Shown: piece after piece, positions 11,951-22,178 of the stretch
Position numbering within the stretch: position 1 is the stretch's first letter
Layout: the number at the start of each line of letters is the position of its first letter
Assembly (NCBI GenBank): GCA_025738555.1
Contig: JAOVFP010000001.1
Span: forward strand, 1,364,001 to 1,428,000
Length of the DNA: 64,000 nucleotides
Reading direction: 5' to 3'
Origin: Cyathus striatus
Taxonomy: Eukaryota > Basidiomycota > Agaricomycetes > Agaricales > Nidulariaceae
Program-made: the position numbers and the translations under genes
The notes under the pieces: model-generated
What the model was told of the DNA's origin: nothing
The model's input: only the letters and a program-made list of their open reading frames with translations
Databases searched by the model: none

Positions 11951-12362
11951 ATTGTCCGCTTAGTACAATTTCGAATGAAATATGAAATGACTTATGTGTT
12001 TAGCATGTCATCCCTTCAAATCGCCCCACAGTTCATCTATAATATTCCCCAATGTGCAATGTGACAATGTAATATAAAGAAGACACAGATGATTCTTGAA
12101 CAATGCAATCTCGCCAGAGGTGGACTTTCCACTGATGGTGACCTATCCTGGTGATAATTCTTGATGGATACCAATGATCCCCAATGCAAATTAAAGCCCC
12201 ACAGCCTGGGCTATTTAATCACTAAGTATGATTCATGTAAGAGTAATAATTAAATCGCTCACATTAACTGACTGGAAAGTTTATTCTTCTCCCAGTTTAG
12301 TGGCTCTTGAGCTCTGGAAACAATGAATTAGTGGTACTAACTAGCCATGAGGGAAAGAGATC

Positions 12363-15300
12363 TTACTGGGGATATGAAAACTTGTTTAATTGTAGTAGAG
12401 GTAGAGCTGTAGGGTATAAGCATTCATCACACTTAAAGTCCATGTTGGCCTTGAGATTCGAGGCACAACCATCTCTTTGACATGCTATATACATCCAAGC
12501 TCTACAAAAGTCACACTGCACTGCACTAGACCCCTCGTCATCAATCTCCAGTCCATTACCCTTCATCCCACATCAACAATCAAAAGGGGAATCTGATACA
12601 CTCTTGACTTCATTGGTTTCAACATCTCCTTGCATCAGCTCCGCATCGTCTTCCAGAGGAACAATGGCTTCATCAGCAGATTCAATTTCTCCATCATCCA
12701 GCTGCTCTGCTTCACCTTCAAGAGGAAGAGTGGCTTCATCAGTAGATTCACCTTCGTCTTCGAGTGGCTTAGCATCATTTTTTGATTCGACTTCATCAGC
12801 AGAAACAACTTCAGATTCACCTGAATCAACTTCAGGAATTTCAATTCAACTATCATATTCTAGGGTAGCTTTCTTGATTTTGTCTGAAGCCCAGAAACGA
12901 TCCTCTGGATTCACTAGAGTAAACCCTTGATGCTGGAATGAAAGGGAGGCCGCTGTAGATAAAATGTGTTTTCCATTAATCTTAATGCCAAACCATTGTT
13001 GGATATTTCACTTAATAGAAGTCGAGTATCATTGCTGAGCCCTCATTCCACCCTGTAGCTGATAAACTACACTGGACATTAGATAGTCTTCTGGCACCTT
13101 AATACTGGGTGCAAACAAAGCTTCATCTGGTGTTAAGTCTTGCATTTCTTTTACCAATTCACCTTCCAGTCCATCATAGTAGTATAGCTTTGAATTAGCG
13201 GTGTGGCATGTTATAAAATGTCAATATTTGTGACTATAGAACACATGTCCAACCATATCATAAATAATGCTGTGTTCCCCTTCTAAGGATGGAAGAGGCG
13301 TTAGTGTCGATGGAAAGTGCCATTCTTTTGGAGGCTCTGCTGTTAGACAGCTGTTGTCAATGTTAAATATTAAAATGACCAGAATTGACATCCAAACGTC
13401 ATATTTGAAGATTTTTCCATCGCAGAGAGTCTCCTCTTCATGTGTTCTAAAGCAGTTGAATGGTCCTTTCTCGTCGAATTGAATATGAGATTGTAGCCAC
13501 AGAGTAACCTTGCCATTGTAGCTCTTGAAGTTGTCAAGAGAAAGATCATTGTACATGTGCCTCAATGGTGTTTTGGGGATGTGCACGTGTATTCCATCTG
13601 TAGATCGACATTCTTCAACAGTAATTTCTAGCTGTTCAAAATACAAATGCGCTAGATAACTTTCGTCACTACTTTCATTCTGGATAATAGTGTAAAACCA
13701 AGACTGTGAATTATTTATTAGTGAATACAGAGAAGAAAATAAATAGAGATAATACATACCCACAGTGTGTTACATTTATCTTCAGTAGTGTCTCCAAGCT
13801 TACGAATTGTCAAAGATTTCCTGAAAGCATCCTGAGATGCACTCAGAATCTCTATAATGCCTTTAGCCTTGGGTGTCTTCTGAGCTCACTCCCACTGCTT
13901 GAACAATTTCAGAAATTCTGAAAATGTTGAATCACCAAGAACTTTTCCAGACATATTCTTGAAGTTTTTAGAATTACACTGAAGTGCTTCAAAAAGGAGT
14001 TGTAATGACGAGTCAAGCCAGCAGGAATTATGATACCACCCAAAACAGGGCAGTCCAGGGGGCTTCTTTTTATAGGATTTACGAATGGATGTCTTATTTG
14101 AACTAGGGAGCGCTTTCACCGATTTTAGAGGAACTTCAAGCGCCGGAACCATATCAGGTGGTCGTCCATCATTTACATACACATAATTTTCTGTTGTCTT
14201 TTTCACTTTTGTTTTCTTTTTGGGCGGCAGTATAGGCTCAGCTATAGAGTCCGTATTATCTTCATCATCCACGTTGGCTTTCCTTTTCTTTTTGGGGAGC
14301 TGTATAGGCTCAGATGTAGAGTCCGTATTATCTTCATCATCCTCATTGGCTTTCCTTTTCTTTTTGGGCAAGGGTGTGTCCGTGTTATCAGACGGTCCAG
14401 CTTTCCTTTTCTTTTTGGGCAAGGGTGCATCTGTGTCATCAGGCAATCCAGTTGTCTTTTTAGCTTTCCTTTTCCTTTCGGGTGGGGGTAAAAGCTCTCC
14501 TGGAGTGTCGGGAGGGCATCTGTCACTCTTCTCATTCTTGTTTTGAAAGTTACGGGACTTGCGTCTCTTACCCTTCCAATGATTAGCCTGGCCATAGTGT
14601 ATTATAGCACCATCTAAAAATTACAATTAGCTAAAAGTGATATTTAAATTAAAGTATGTACACCTACTGGCAGTCGCTTTAAAAAGCGTGTCATAACTTT
14701 CTGCTACATTATGAAGTGAATATAGTCCATTCTCGAAGAGGTGGTCATGTCCTTGAGTGCAGTAGATCTTCCAATGTTGGGCTTCCACAGCATTTGTTGT
14801 TTTGGGCATTGAGTCCCAAATAGCAGGTTCCATAGTCCTCTTCGAAACAAATAGCATCGATGCTGTGGATTCACGTAGGTACCAATTAAGCCACAGCCTT
14901 GCTAAAGGAAAGTCATACAAGACAGTTTGCATGTCTTTTCTAAACTGATGCACACTGCCACAGTTCAACAGAGCCATCATTTTCTTTTTGAACTCTGGAA
15001 CCCTTTCTGGCGAAATGACTCCATGAATGCAGGAAATTCAAGTAATATTGGCCTGAAAGTGTTCTCTGCAGCCTTTAAGTAAGCTTATAGCTACTTCCAA
15101 CAGCTCTTCTAATGTATGTGCATCATCATTGGCCTTCCTAACATCAACAAAAGCCTCTATAAACCCATTCCTTTCTGCTTCACTGAAGTCCATGACCTAG
15201 AACAATGGGTTCAATAACTATATAGATCTTTATTTGAATAAAAACTTACCCCAGCAAAGCAGTCATCTGGAAGATCTACATCCTGAAGTCCTGCTTCCTG

Positions 15301-17691
15301 ATACATGCTATTGAAAAGTGCCTGAAAATGCTTTGCATAATGTTTTGAAGTTCCTCCTTCACTATACGAGAACATCACTGGAAGCCAACTTGACAGAAGT
15401 ACGGAGTAAACGGAGGAGATGATCAGAATAGAATTACTGTTCTTCCATCATCCATGGGTTGCATCACTAATGAGACCATTAATAGGACTATCAGCATGCA
15501 TTTTGAGAAGCATTTGAGATGCCATAAAGTTGGACTGAAAAGAAATAACTAATTCAGTTTTAATCCAGGCTTCCACAACAAAATCAGGATATGTCTTCTC
15601 GAATTTTCTGTAAGATCAATAATCAAACCCAGTGCATGGGTTAAGACCTTCAGCCTTAATAATCTTATTCCGGTCATATGATATCCTGTCCTTGTTTGCA
15701 TAAACAGGGGCTATCTCTACAGCTGGAATCCCAGGTTTTCCACTAACACTCTTTGCACCTGAGTGAAGCTGTGCAGGTTTCGCTGCAGGATGATTTTTAA
15801 CAGTACCTACAAATTGCTTATATTGACGTGGTAATGGGTGTATCTCCTGCCCAGGCTTCTCATGACAATGGTACCCTTTGTTCTCGAAATGAACACCTCC
15901 AGCCCAGGTGTATTGCAATGACTGAACCCCACAGTCAACATGGTACAACTGTGCAGTACAACTGCACACTCCATATGAGATTTTGGCACCCTTTTTAACA
16001 TGAGTAAGTCCTCGTAGGACAATCTTACATCCTGAGTTAATGCAGACCATAACACCTTGACATTTACGGTCTGTAACCTTGCCTTGCATCCAATGATCAG
16101 CATCAACTGAACCATGTCGTCACCTCCCATTGGTTGACCAAACAACCCAGTGGTGCAAAAGATTGCCAGTTAATTTAATGTAATTATGGGACATGTCGAT
16201 TTCAATATTTCCGTTTGGATACCCATCCCACCAAGTTATTTTGGGATCCCATTCTTCTAATTCTAATTCTGTACATTTCAATTGGTGGCCAGCTTCCCTA
16301 TTCTGTTGCTTAGGAGATCGTTGAGACTGTAGTGCACATACAGTCTTCTTTGTCTGGTCATCTGATTCTCTCTCAGAGGATTCATGGATATGGTGGCCAG
16401 CTTTCTTATTTTGTTGCTTAGAAGATTGTTGAGACCATAGTATGCGTGAAGATTTCTTTGTCTGGTCATCCAATGTATTTTTATGGTGAACAGATTTCTT
16501 TGTCCTCTAGTAGCATGTAGCCTTCTTTATCTTCTGGTTGTCTGATTCACTCTCAGAGCTCTCAGAGTCATCCTTCTATGCCAGGTAAGTTATAACATAC
16601 GTGACAACTGTAGAATGAGGATATTACCTTTTTATGCCTAGGAGACTGTGGTATATGTACAGTTTTCTTTTCCTTCTGGTTGCATGTAGCCTTCTTTATC
16701 TTTGGGTTGTCCGATTCACTCTCAGAGTCTTTAATCTCTGACTCAGAGTCATGTACATGAACATACTTCTATGCAAGGTAAGTTATAACATACAGGTTAA
16801 CTATAGAGCGGGGATCTTACCTTGGTTGTCTTTTTTGGTGTAGGAGATCATTTGATATCTTCAACCTCACTAAGTATATGTACAGTTTTCTTTATCTTTT
16901 TGGGAGTATAGCCCTCTTTATCTTTTGGTTGTCTGATTTGGATACAGAAGCTGAATCCTCTGTCGGTTTACGTTTATCAAGTTTGGAATCAGAAACGGGA
17001 GCTTCACGATCAAAGTCACTCTCTGATTCAATCAATTCAACTGCAGAAAAAAGTGTCAGGGAATCGCTCCCTGATTCGGAGGCTTTAGATAGAAATGGAT
17101 GAGCGGGTGCTGCTTCAGAGAGGAGAGGATGGGGGGGAAGCTGCTTTTGAAAGGAAAGGACAGGGGGTAGCTTTCTTTTCAGGGCGTTTCCCCGGTTTCT
17201 CTTCCTTGATGATATCCTTGACGGAATTAGAAAGGAGTGGAGCTTCTTTCACCGTAACCTCTCTATTTTCATTGCCCCCAGCATTAGAAGTGCTATCTAT
17301 GGATATATCTGCCACGATTGCAATTGACGGAATATCCTTTGATTTTCCATCCACAATGTCAGTCTTAGCCCCTTCTGCTGCCTTATTAAGTCCTCAGTAT
17401 CAGTACTACGAATATTTATATCATATTGGTGAATATCTCACCTTGCCCCCAGACCCAACATTAGCTTTGACATGGGCATCATCTGACTCATCACAGCTTG
17501 CTTCAACATAGTAGAGAACGTTTCCTGATAGGAAGAAAGAGTTCACTGGATTCCTTACCAGTTTTCCGATCTCTAACTTCACATAGCTGTTTTTTGGTTT
17601 TTTTCTTCACTGGTGATTCAGTAACTTCAACTGGCGTGCTGAGATAATCAAAGCTCAAATATGGACCAACAAAAAATTTCTGCTCAAACAT
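12363..17691 (-). pseudogene. Transposase with WRKY/GCM1-type zinc finger, USP-like peptidase and PHD-type finger (decayed)
   Basis: Reading down the minus strand: a low-complexity acidic/basic N-terminus with tandem-duplicated exons (17.7-16.3 kb). Next comes a Cys/His cluster (MVCINSGCK, YGVCSC, YHVDC, ENKGYHCHEKP, about 16.05-15.85 kb) like the WRKY/GCM1 fold used by Mutator-type transposases. A transposase-like core follows (ISDATHG, VMDFSEAERNGF, SMPKTTNAVEAQHWKIY; 15.5-14.7 kb), then a linker with PKKKRK repeats resembling nuclear localisation signals. A USP/C19-like peptidase comes next, with Cys box YHNSCWLDSSLQLLF (14.0 kb) and His box GHVFYS..HFIT..LYYYDG (13.2 kb). Last is a PHD-type finger (QCDFC, CQRDG, FKCDEC; 12.5 kb). 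Introns with good GT..AG ends occur at about 15.25-15.20, 14.66-14.61 and 13.75-13.70 kb. In-frame TGA codons at 15616, 15448, 15038, 13886 and 13221, several where Arg or Trp is expected, show it is a pseudogene. The PHD ligand His appears as Tyr (WMYIACQ). Confidence 0.78.
16480..16880 (-). repeat. Tandem-duplicated exon/intron unit in the transposase N-terminal region
   Basis: Segments containing gcatgtagccttctttatct and gattcactctcagag, followed by caaggtaagttataacatac, repeat at a spacing of about 200 bp. They give repeated Lys/Ser/Glu-rich peptide units before the zinc finger. Confidence 0.55.
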
Positions 17692-17733
17692 TGAACAACA
17701 AAAAGGACAGCTTTCTTGCTTCTTTTTATAACA

Positions 17734-18000
17734 TTGTGTCGCTGCTTCAGCTTTCTAAGGCTGACGCTCTCCCCCCTACTTAGGTTTTTCCAAAGTAGAC
17801 CTTCCCCTCTCCCACTCCTTCACCATTACTTTCACACCACTACCATATCGCTACTTAGGTACTTCCAAAGTAGGTGCCCTCCCTCCTTTACCATCATTTT
17901 CACACCACCACCACTTTGCTACTTTGCTACTTCCAAAGTAGACAGACGCTCTCTCCACTCCACCGCATCACTGCTTTGGTACTCTAAAGCAGGCACTCTC
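17734..18000. repeat. Inverted counterpart array of CTACTTNGG..AAAGTAG / CTGCTTTGG..AAAGCAG motifs
   Basis: Near-palindromes at about 17777, 17850, 17917 and 17974 sit in a C/T-rich stretch with repeated tttcacaccac. Reverse complemented they match the array at 9.85-10.24 kb. The stretch lies between the divergent 5' ends of the two genes of the large element, so it may also be their shared promoter region. Confidence 0.65.
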
Positions 18001-18153
18001 CCCCTCCCCTATCTTCCTAGTTTCCTTCGGTTACCGCATTTTTGGTAACTCTGGCATTGCATCAAACCCTTTGCTGCCCCTTTACCCTACCTCTGCTGGT
18101 CAGTCTACTCCATATCCACCCCTTGATGTTACACTAACTTCTTTCCTAGCAAC

Positions 18154-20775
18154 ATGGCTTATCCTCCACTGGATCACTCCAATGGTCATGCAATTAGGTC
18201 TAAAGGATGTGTGTTCTATTCGCCCAACGCCACTCGAAACATTATTGTCCCAACGTGCTACAGCAAAAATATGTATCTCTTCCGTAGCGACGCCTTGCTC
18301 AATGAGGTTTTTCAAAAACCTATCTGGTGGTCCAATCCATATGGCTGGCTCTCGTTTGTCCCCTGTGCACCATCGTTCATGGGCATCTTTTCTTGCCTCG
18401 CTGGGGCACCACATATCATGTGTCCTGATGGCGAGTATCGGTTTGGGTTGGATGAGACCTCTCTGCACGAATGGTCTCAATTAGAGTCTCGGCTGATGTT
18501 CACTTACAAAATGCTTGCAATAAAATATGGGACTCTTGCCATCACTCCAGCTCCTCCTTCCTTCTCTGGATATAAAAGAAAACATAATACCAGAGAAATT
18601 GTGTGAAGATGTGCTGAAAATTCCCGCAGGTGGTTCATATTGTGGATGGGGCTTCTCTCATATGCGATCGCCATGAGTGATAGCCAGTCCGTCCGCCATG
18701 ATAGCAACTCTGTTATGTATCCTGAATGGTACACTTATCTCACTGGATGTACGATTCCAGAGAGTCAGTGTACCATTCTGGAGACTTGGCTAACTGGAAT
18801 ACAATTGTCAATGATTTGTAATTTCTCCAAGCCTTGTATTCATGTGGGAATCATTGTCGATATTCCGGAACTTCAGAAAACTCACTGCCCGATGTATCCT
18901 TTCTTCTTGAAATTCAACATCCCATTCTGGTATGTGTGGGGGCCTTCCAAAAAAAGGCAATCTCAGGATTTCCAGCCATATAAGGCCTTAATACCTTCAC
19001 TGTCTATTGTACGGAAGGATTTAAGTATTGTGGAGAGGCCTGATGACTATGTTCGATGTATTGAATGGAAAGAAACTTTGTTCGCCCATGTGCACCCTGC
19101 TGAATCTGCTTCCCCTGCATTGGCCCCATCATTGCAAACTTCCTCTCAACCTCCACATCTGCCCACATCCTCTAATGTCAACAAATCAAAGCCTGCATGG
19201 AAAGTGTTCTTGGAATCTCGTGAAGCTCATTATGAAGCTAGACAGAAAACAGAGACAGAGCAGCAACACCAGACTCACTTAAGTCGCAAACAATCTTGTG
19301 GTTGGATTAAGGCAAGAGTTTATGAGTGGCAACTAGATGACAATGACCCCCCAGTTTATATCAGGGTAAGGATTGATGGTAGAACCGCCAAGGAGTTGGT
19401 GATGGAGCAGTATGGCAATAACCAGATGATATTCAACCCTTATGACAACGAGTGGGACTTGTGCGAAGAATTTGGATCCCCAGATTCAGATTCAGATTCA
19501 GATGAAGCTGAGCCTGAGCCTGCATATGACGCCTCTGAGGATACATATACCATGTCTGATGCTGCACATGTTGTACAAACTTCCCATTTTGAGCATTCCC
19601 CTTCCCATTTCACTCATTCCCCCCCTCAGGATGATGAATCCGATGATAGGGAAGATGTAGTCTCTCTCGATGATCTGTCCCTTTTTTATGGGTTCACGCA
19701 CTCAGATCAAGTTATGGTAACAACCACATACAATTGGGACAACATGATGAGGGCCATTGGTTACATTGGTGGAGTTGCCCAAGCTCCCAATGACCATCTT
19801 AAAACTTCGATCACCAGCTTCATTGGGCCGTTGACACAGGGGTGTGCCCCCCTGAGTGCATTATGGGACATTCACAATACTAGGGATTTGCACAAAGAAA
19901 TTATTGGCACATGCCATGTATACAAGGTGCAAAGCTTGTATGTTGTGGTGCCACATTCTGATGCTCAGAATGTTACCTGGTATTTCGGTGTAACGACAGC
20001 TTGTGATACACTTTATGCATGCAGACTTCTCTCTGTTGTCGACAACATGACTGTGTATGGCGTGGCATGAGAATTTCTAGCTAGAGGTATTCCTTTCCAT
20101 ACACTTTGGGAGCCACAGATATCCTCTGCTGTGTAATTGAGCACTGATCCTGTCATTAGCACCTGTCGTCTTCCAGGTTATAAGTTTACCTATGACGACT
20201 ATGTTTCCTATGTTGAGATATGTAAAGCATTTCTCAATTCTCCTCGTGGGCATGCAGCTTTACTTATGGGAGGGATTGTTGGACGAATAGCACAGGAACA
20301 TCTTAGTTTCGATGGGGCCCTTCATGGTCCATCTTCTTCTGTGACTAATCACCAGATTGGAGTATGATATGTTCACAGTTCAGGATGGGAGCTATGCGAT
20401 GATGGTCTCACTGAATATGAGGCTTGGATAGTATGTGGATGCTATATCATTTACACTAGTAAATTTTATTTTTTATATGACTATGATTATTATTGATGAG
20501 ACTGGTAAGGTCAAATGCAGAAAAGTATTGTATCTTGGTGGCCACTTCCTGGATGCTGGCCACATGAAGATAACGGTCAAAAATGGGGCTATTGGTCCCC
20601 ATTTAATGAATATTGGTATGAAAAACGAGTGAAGGACATCAGATCGGGAGCGATGAAGCCTGAAAGCAATCTGGTTTGGTGGCAATGGCTCAGGGCAAAT
20701 CACTTTGCTCGGACCTTACAACAGACTGTGGAAAAGGAGTCGCATGACTATCTTGAATGTTATTTACAAAACTAA
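18154..20775 (+). pseudogene. Unknown large protein, second gene of the 14.4-kb element (decayed)
   Basis: One frame runs from ATG 18154 to 20430, then through an intron 20431-20520 (GTATGT..TGCAG) to a last exon ending TAA at 20775. It would encode about 843 residues. The N-terminus reads MAYPPLDHSNGHAI, followed by aromatic-rich segments (WWSNPYGWLSF, EWYTYLTGC) that could be buried or membrane-associated. A middle part is acidic and Ser/Pro-rich (FNPYDNEWDLCEEF, DSDSDSDEAEPEP). The C-terminus is Trp-rich (VSWWPLPGCW, YWSPFNEYW). In-frame stops at 18604, 20068, 20134 and 20365 break it. The character matches a class of hypothetical proteins I associate with mushroom genomes; I know no function for it. 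It is transcribed away from the transposase. Confidence 0.6.
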
Positions 20776-20929
20776 CCATTGCTTGCTACATACATAACCA
20801 CTGTAATGTTTTATATTTTATTTTGCAATACATATACATCGATGCTCGTAGCTTGGAACTTAAGAAAATTTTGCAGATAACATCGAACACAAGTCTAGCA
20901 AGCAACCATCAAACCTCTTGAGTCTTAGT

Positions 20930-21147
20930 AGCAATGCCAGGCAACAAACATCACACCAAGTCTAGCATGCAACGTCAAACCTCTTCATGGCAACGCCAGA
21001 CTGCAAGACAGAAATGCCAGGCAACGCCAGACTGCAAGACAGAAACGCCAGGCAACGCCAAAGTCCAATTACCGATGGATGGCAACGTCACTGGCAACGC
21101 CACTGGGCAACGTCAAATTACTGGGCAACATCAAATTCTAGTAGCCC
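20930..21147 (+). repeat. Right-end GGCAACGTC array and terminal repeat
   Basis: Repeated CAGGCAACGCCAG / GGCAACGTC units, including a short tandem (gactgcaagacagaaatgcc), end in the terminal sequence ..CATCAAATTCTAGTAGCCC. It mirrors the left-end GACGTTGCC copies at 6752-6800. Confidence 0.8.
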
Positions 21148-21176
21148 TCTAAATACTGGTGAATCCTATAACAATG

Positions 21177-21680
21177 TTAATATTCAACAACGATGCGAGT
21201 AAATTTTAGCAAAAATCTTACAGGGTGAGGTGACAAACCACAGTAAGTCACATTGACCCGGGTCGTGATCATATCTACCCCAGTTGATGGGTAGTCAGTC
21301 TGATTCAACCCTGTGATATTATGTGCAAGTCCCCAGGACACTTGTGGGTTTGTGGCACTCGTAGTATCCACAATTATACCATATTCAACATGTGATGTCC
21401 CATTGGTGAAGGTGTGGTTAAGTTGAATACAGCCTCCGCAGTAAGTACTCGGGCTCTCTTCGAGGAGACGCAAGTTGACAAGTCCATGATCGTTTGCAAA
21501 CGTTGGAAGGTCGCCCCATGTCTCGTATCCGGCTAAACCAGTTTGATTCTTGCATACAGTATCCGCAATTCTGATAGATCCATCATCGAGTGTTGCATTA
21601 TAGGTGATATTTACTCCCAGCGTTGCGGGAAATATCCAGATCAGGAATGTGGAAATGGTCAAGATGGTGGAGAGATGCAT
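21177..21680 (-). CDS. Cerato-platanin-like secreted protein, 3' end cut off by a transposon
   Basis: The protein starts with a signal peptide (MHLSTILTISTFLIWIFPATLG). Next are DDGSIRIADTVC, NGTSH and other N-glycosylation sites, TYCGGC and a closing VTYCG. These four cysteines in the order C..CxxC..CG, about 125 mature residues and the opening VNITYNATLDDGS fit the cerato-platanin family: secreted, expansin-like fold, wall- or surface-active, often plant defence elicitors. After the last Cys-Gly a GTAAG occurs at about 21224. The following exon would run straight into the terminal repeat of the 14.4-kb element, with the frame resuming on the far side at 6742. The gene is therefore split in its last exon. 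The catalogue of residues supports the family; the effect of the truncation on function is unknown. Confidence 0.72.
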   Translation of the reverse strand: MHLSTILTISTFLIWIFPATLGVNITYNATLDDGSIRIADTVCKNQTGLAGYETWGDLPTFANDHGLVNLRLLEESPSTYCGGCIQLNHTFTNGTSHVEYGIIVDTTSATNPQVSWGLAHNITGLNQTDYPSTGVDMITTRVNVTYCGLSPHPVRFLLKFTRIVVEY

Positions 21681-21713
21681 GGCTGGATGAACATGTAAAC
21701 TCCCAAAATATTC

Positions 21714-21721
21714 CTTATATA
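21714..21721 (-). promoter_or_regulatory. TATA-like box of the cerato-platanin-like gene
   Basis: TATATAAG on the minus strand, about 34 bp before the ATG. The position is close, so the 5' UTR would have to be very short. Confidence 0.35.
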
Positions 21722-22178
21722 TGTTTCAAATGAATTCCAAGGTTTTCTCAATTGTACTGTATTATGAGCATGTACCTAGTCCTAGTGTACTTCCATGAAT
21801 TAAATTTGAATTCCAGAGAACTGAGTTATATCTTTCGGGGGGCCTTAATAATAGCCAAGCGGAGTGCATATGTACAATTTGATGATATTTTGGAAGGAAC
21901 AGGTATGGGGCAATTCATCATTCTTCCAATTGGCAATACTGTCGATGGTGGCCTAAATGGAACAGTAGACTACACATAAGTAACTGGAAAAACAGCCACA
22001 TCCACGGAAATATCCAACCTGAAAGTACACTAACGTACATGTAGTGGTAAGGAGAGTGTACAGTGGTAGCAGACGAGGACATAGCGAGCCAGCACTTCGT
22101 CCTGATTGGATCTTTCGAAACACTTTCAATACACAGCATTGGCGGATGAATTACATATTAAGCAGTATCGAACCAAGA

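Larger units (their letters stand above)
6752..21147. mobile_element. Large MULE-like DNA transposon with two cargo/transposase genes, 14,396 bp
   Basis: The left end (GGGCCTACAGAATTTGACGT, then TGCCCCGTAATTTGACGTTG) and the reverse complement of the right end (GGGCTACTAGAATTTGATGT, then TGCCCAGTAATTTGACGTTG) form a terminal inverted repeat of about 42 bp with about five mismatches. The flanks are TCTAAATAT (6743-6751) and TCTAAATAC (21148-21156), an 8/9-bp target duplication. Inside are subterminal GGCAACGTC arrays, a minus-strand transposase-peptidase gene, a C-terminal companion frame and a plus-strand gene of unknown function. The coding frames carry several stops, so this copy is dead. 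The WRKY/GCM1-type zinc finger, the ends and the 9-bp duplication all point to the MULE superfamily. Confidence 0.82.

Noticed and set aside
14384..14440. PKKKRK repeats as evidence for a viral protein
   Set aside because: The motif is a generic basic nuclear-localisation type and lies in a linker between transposase and peptidase domains.
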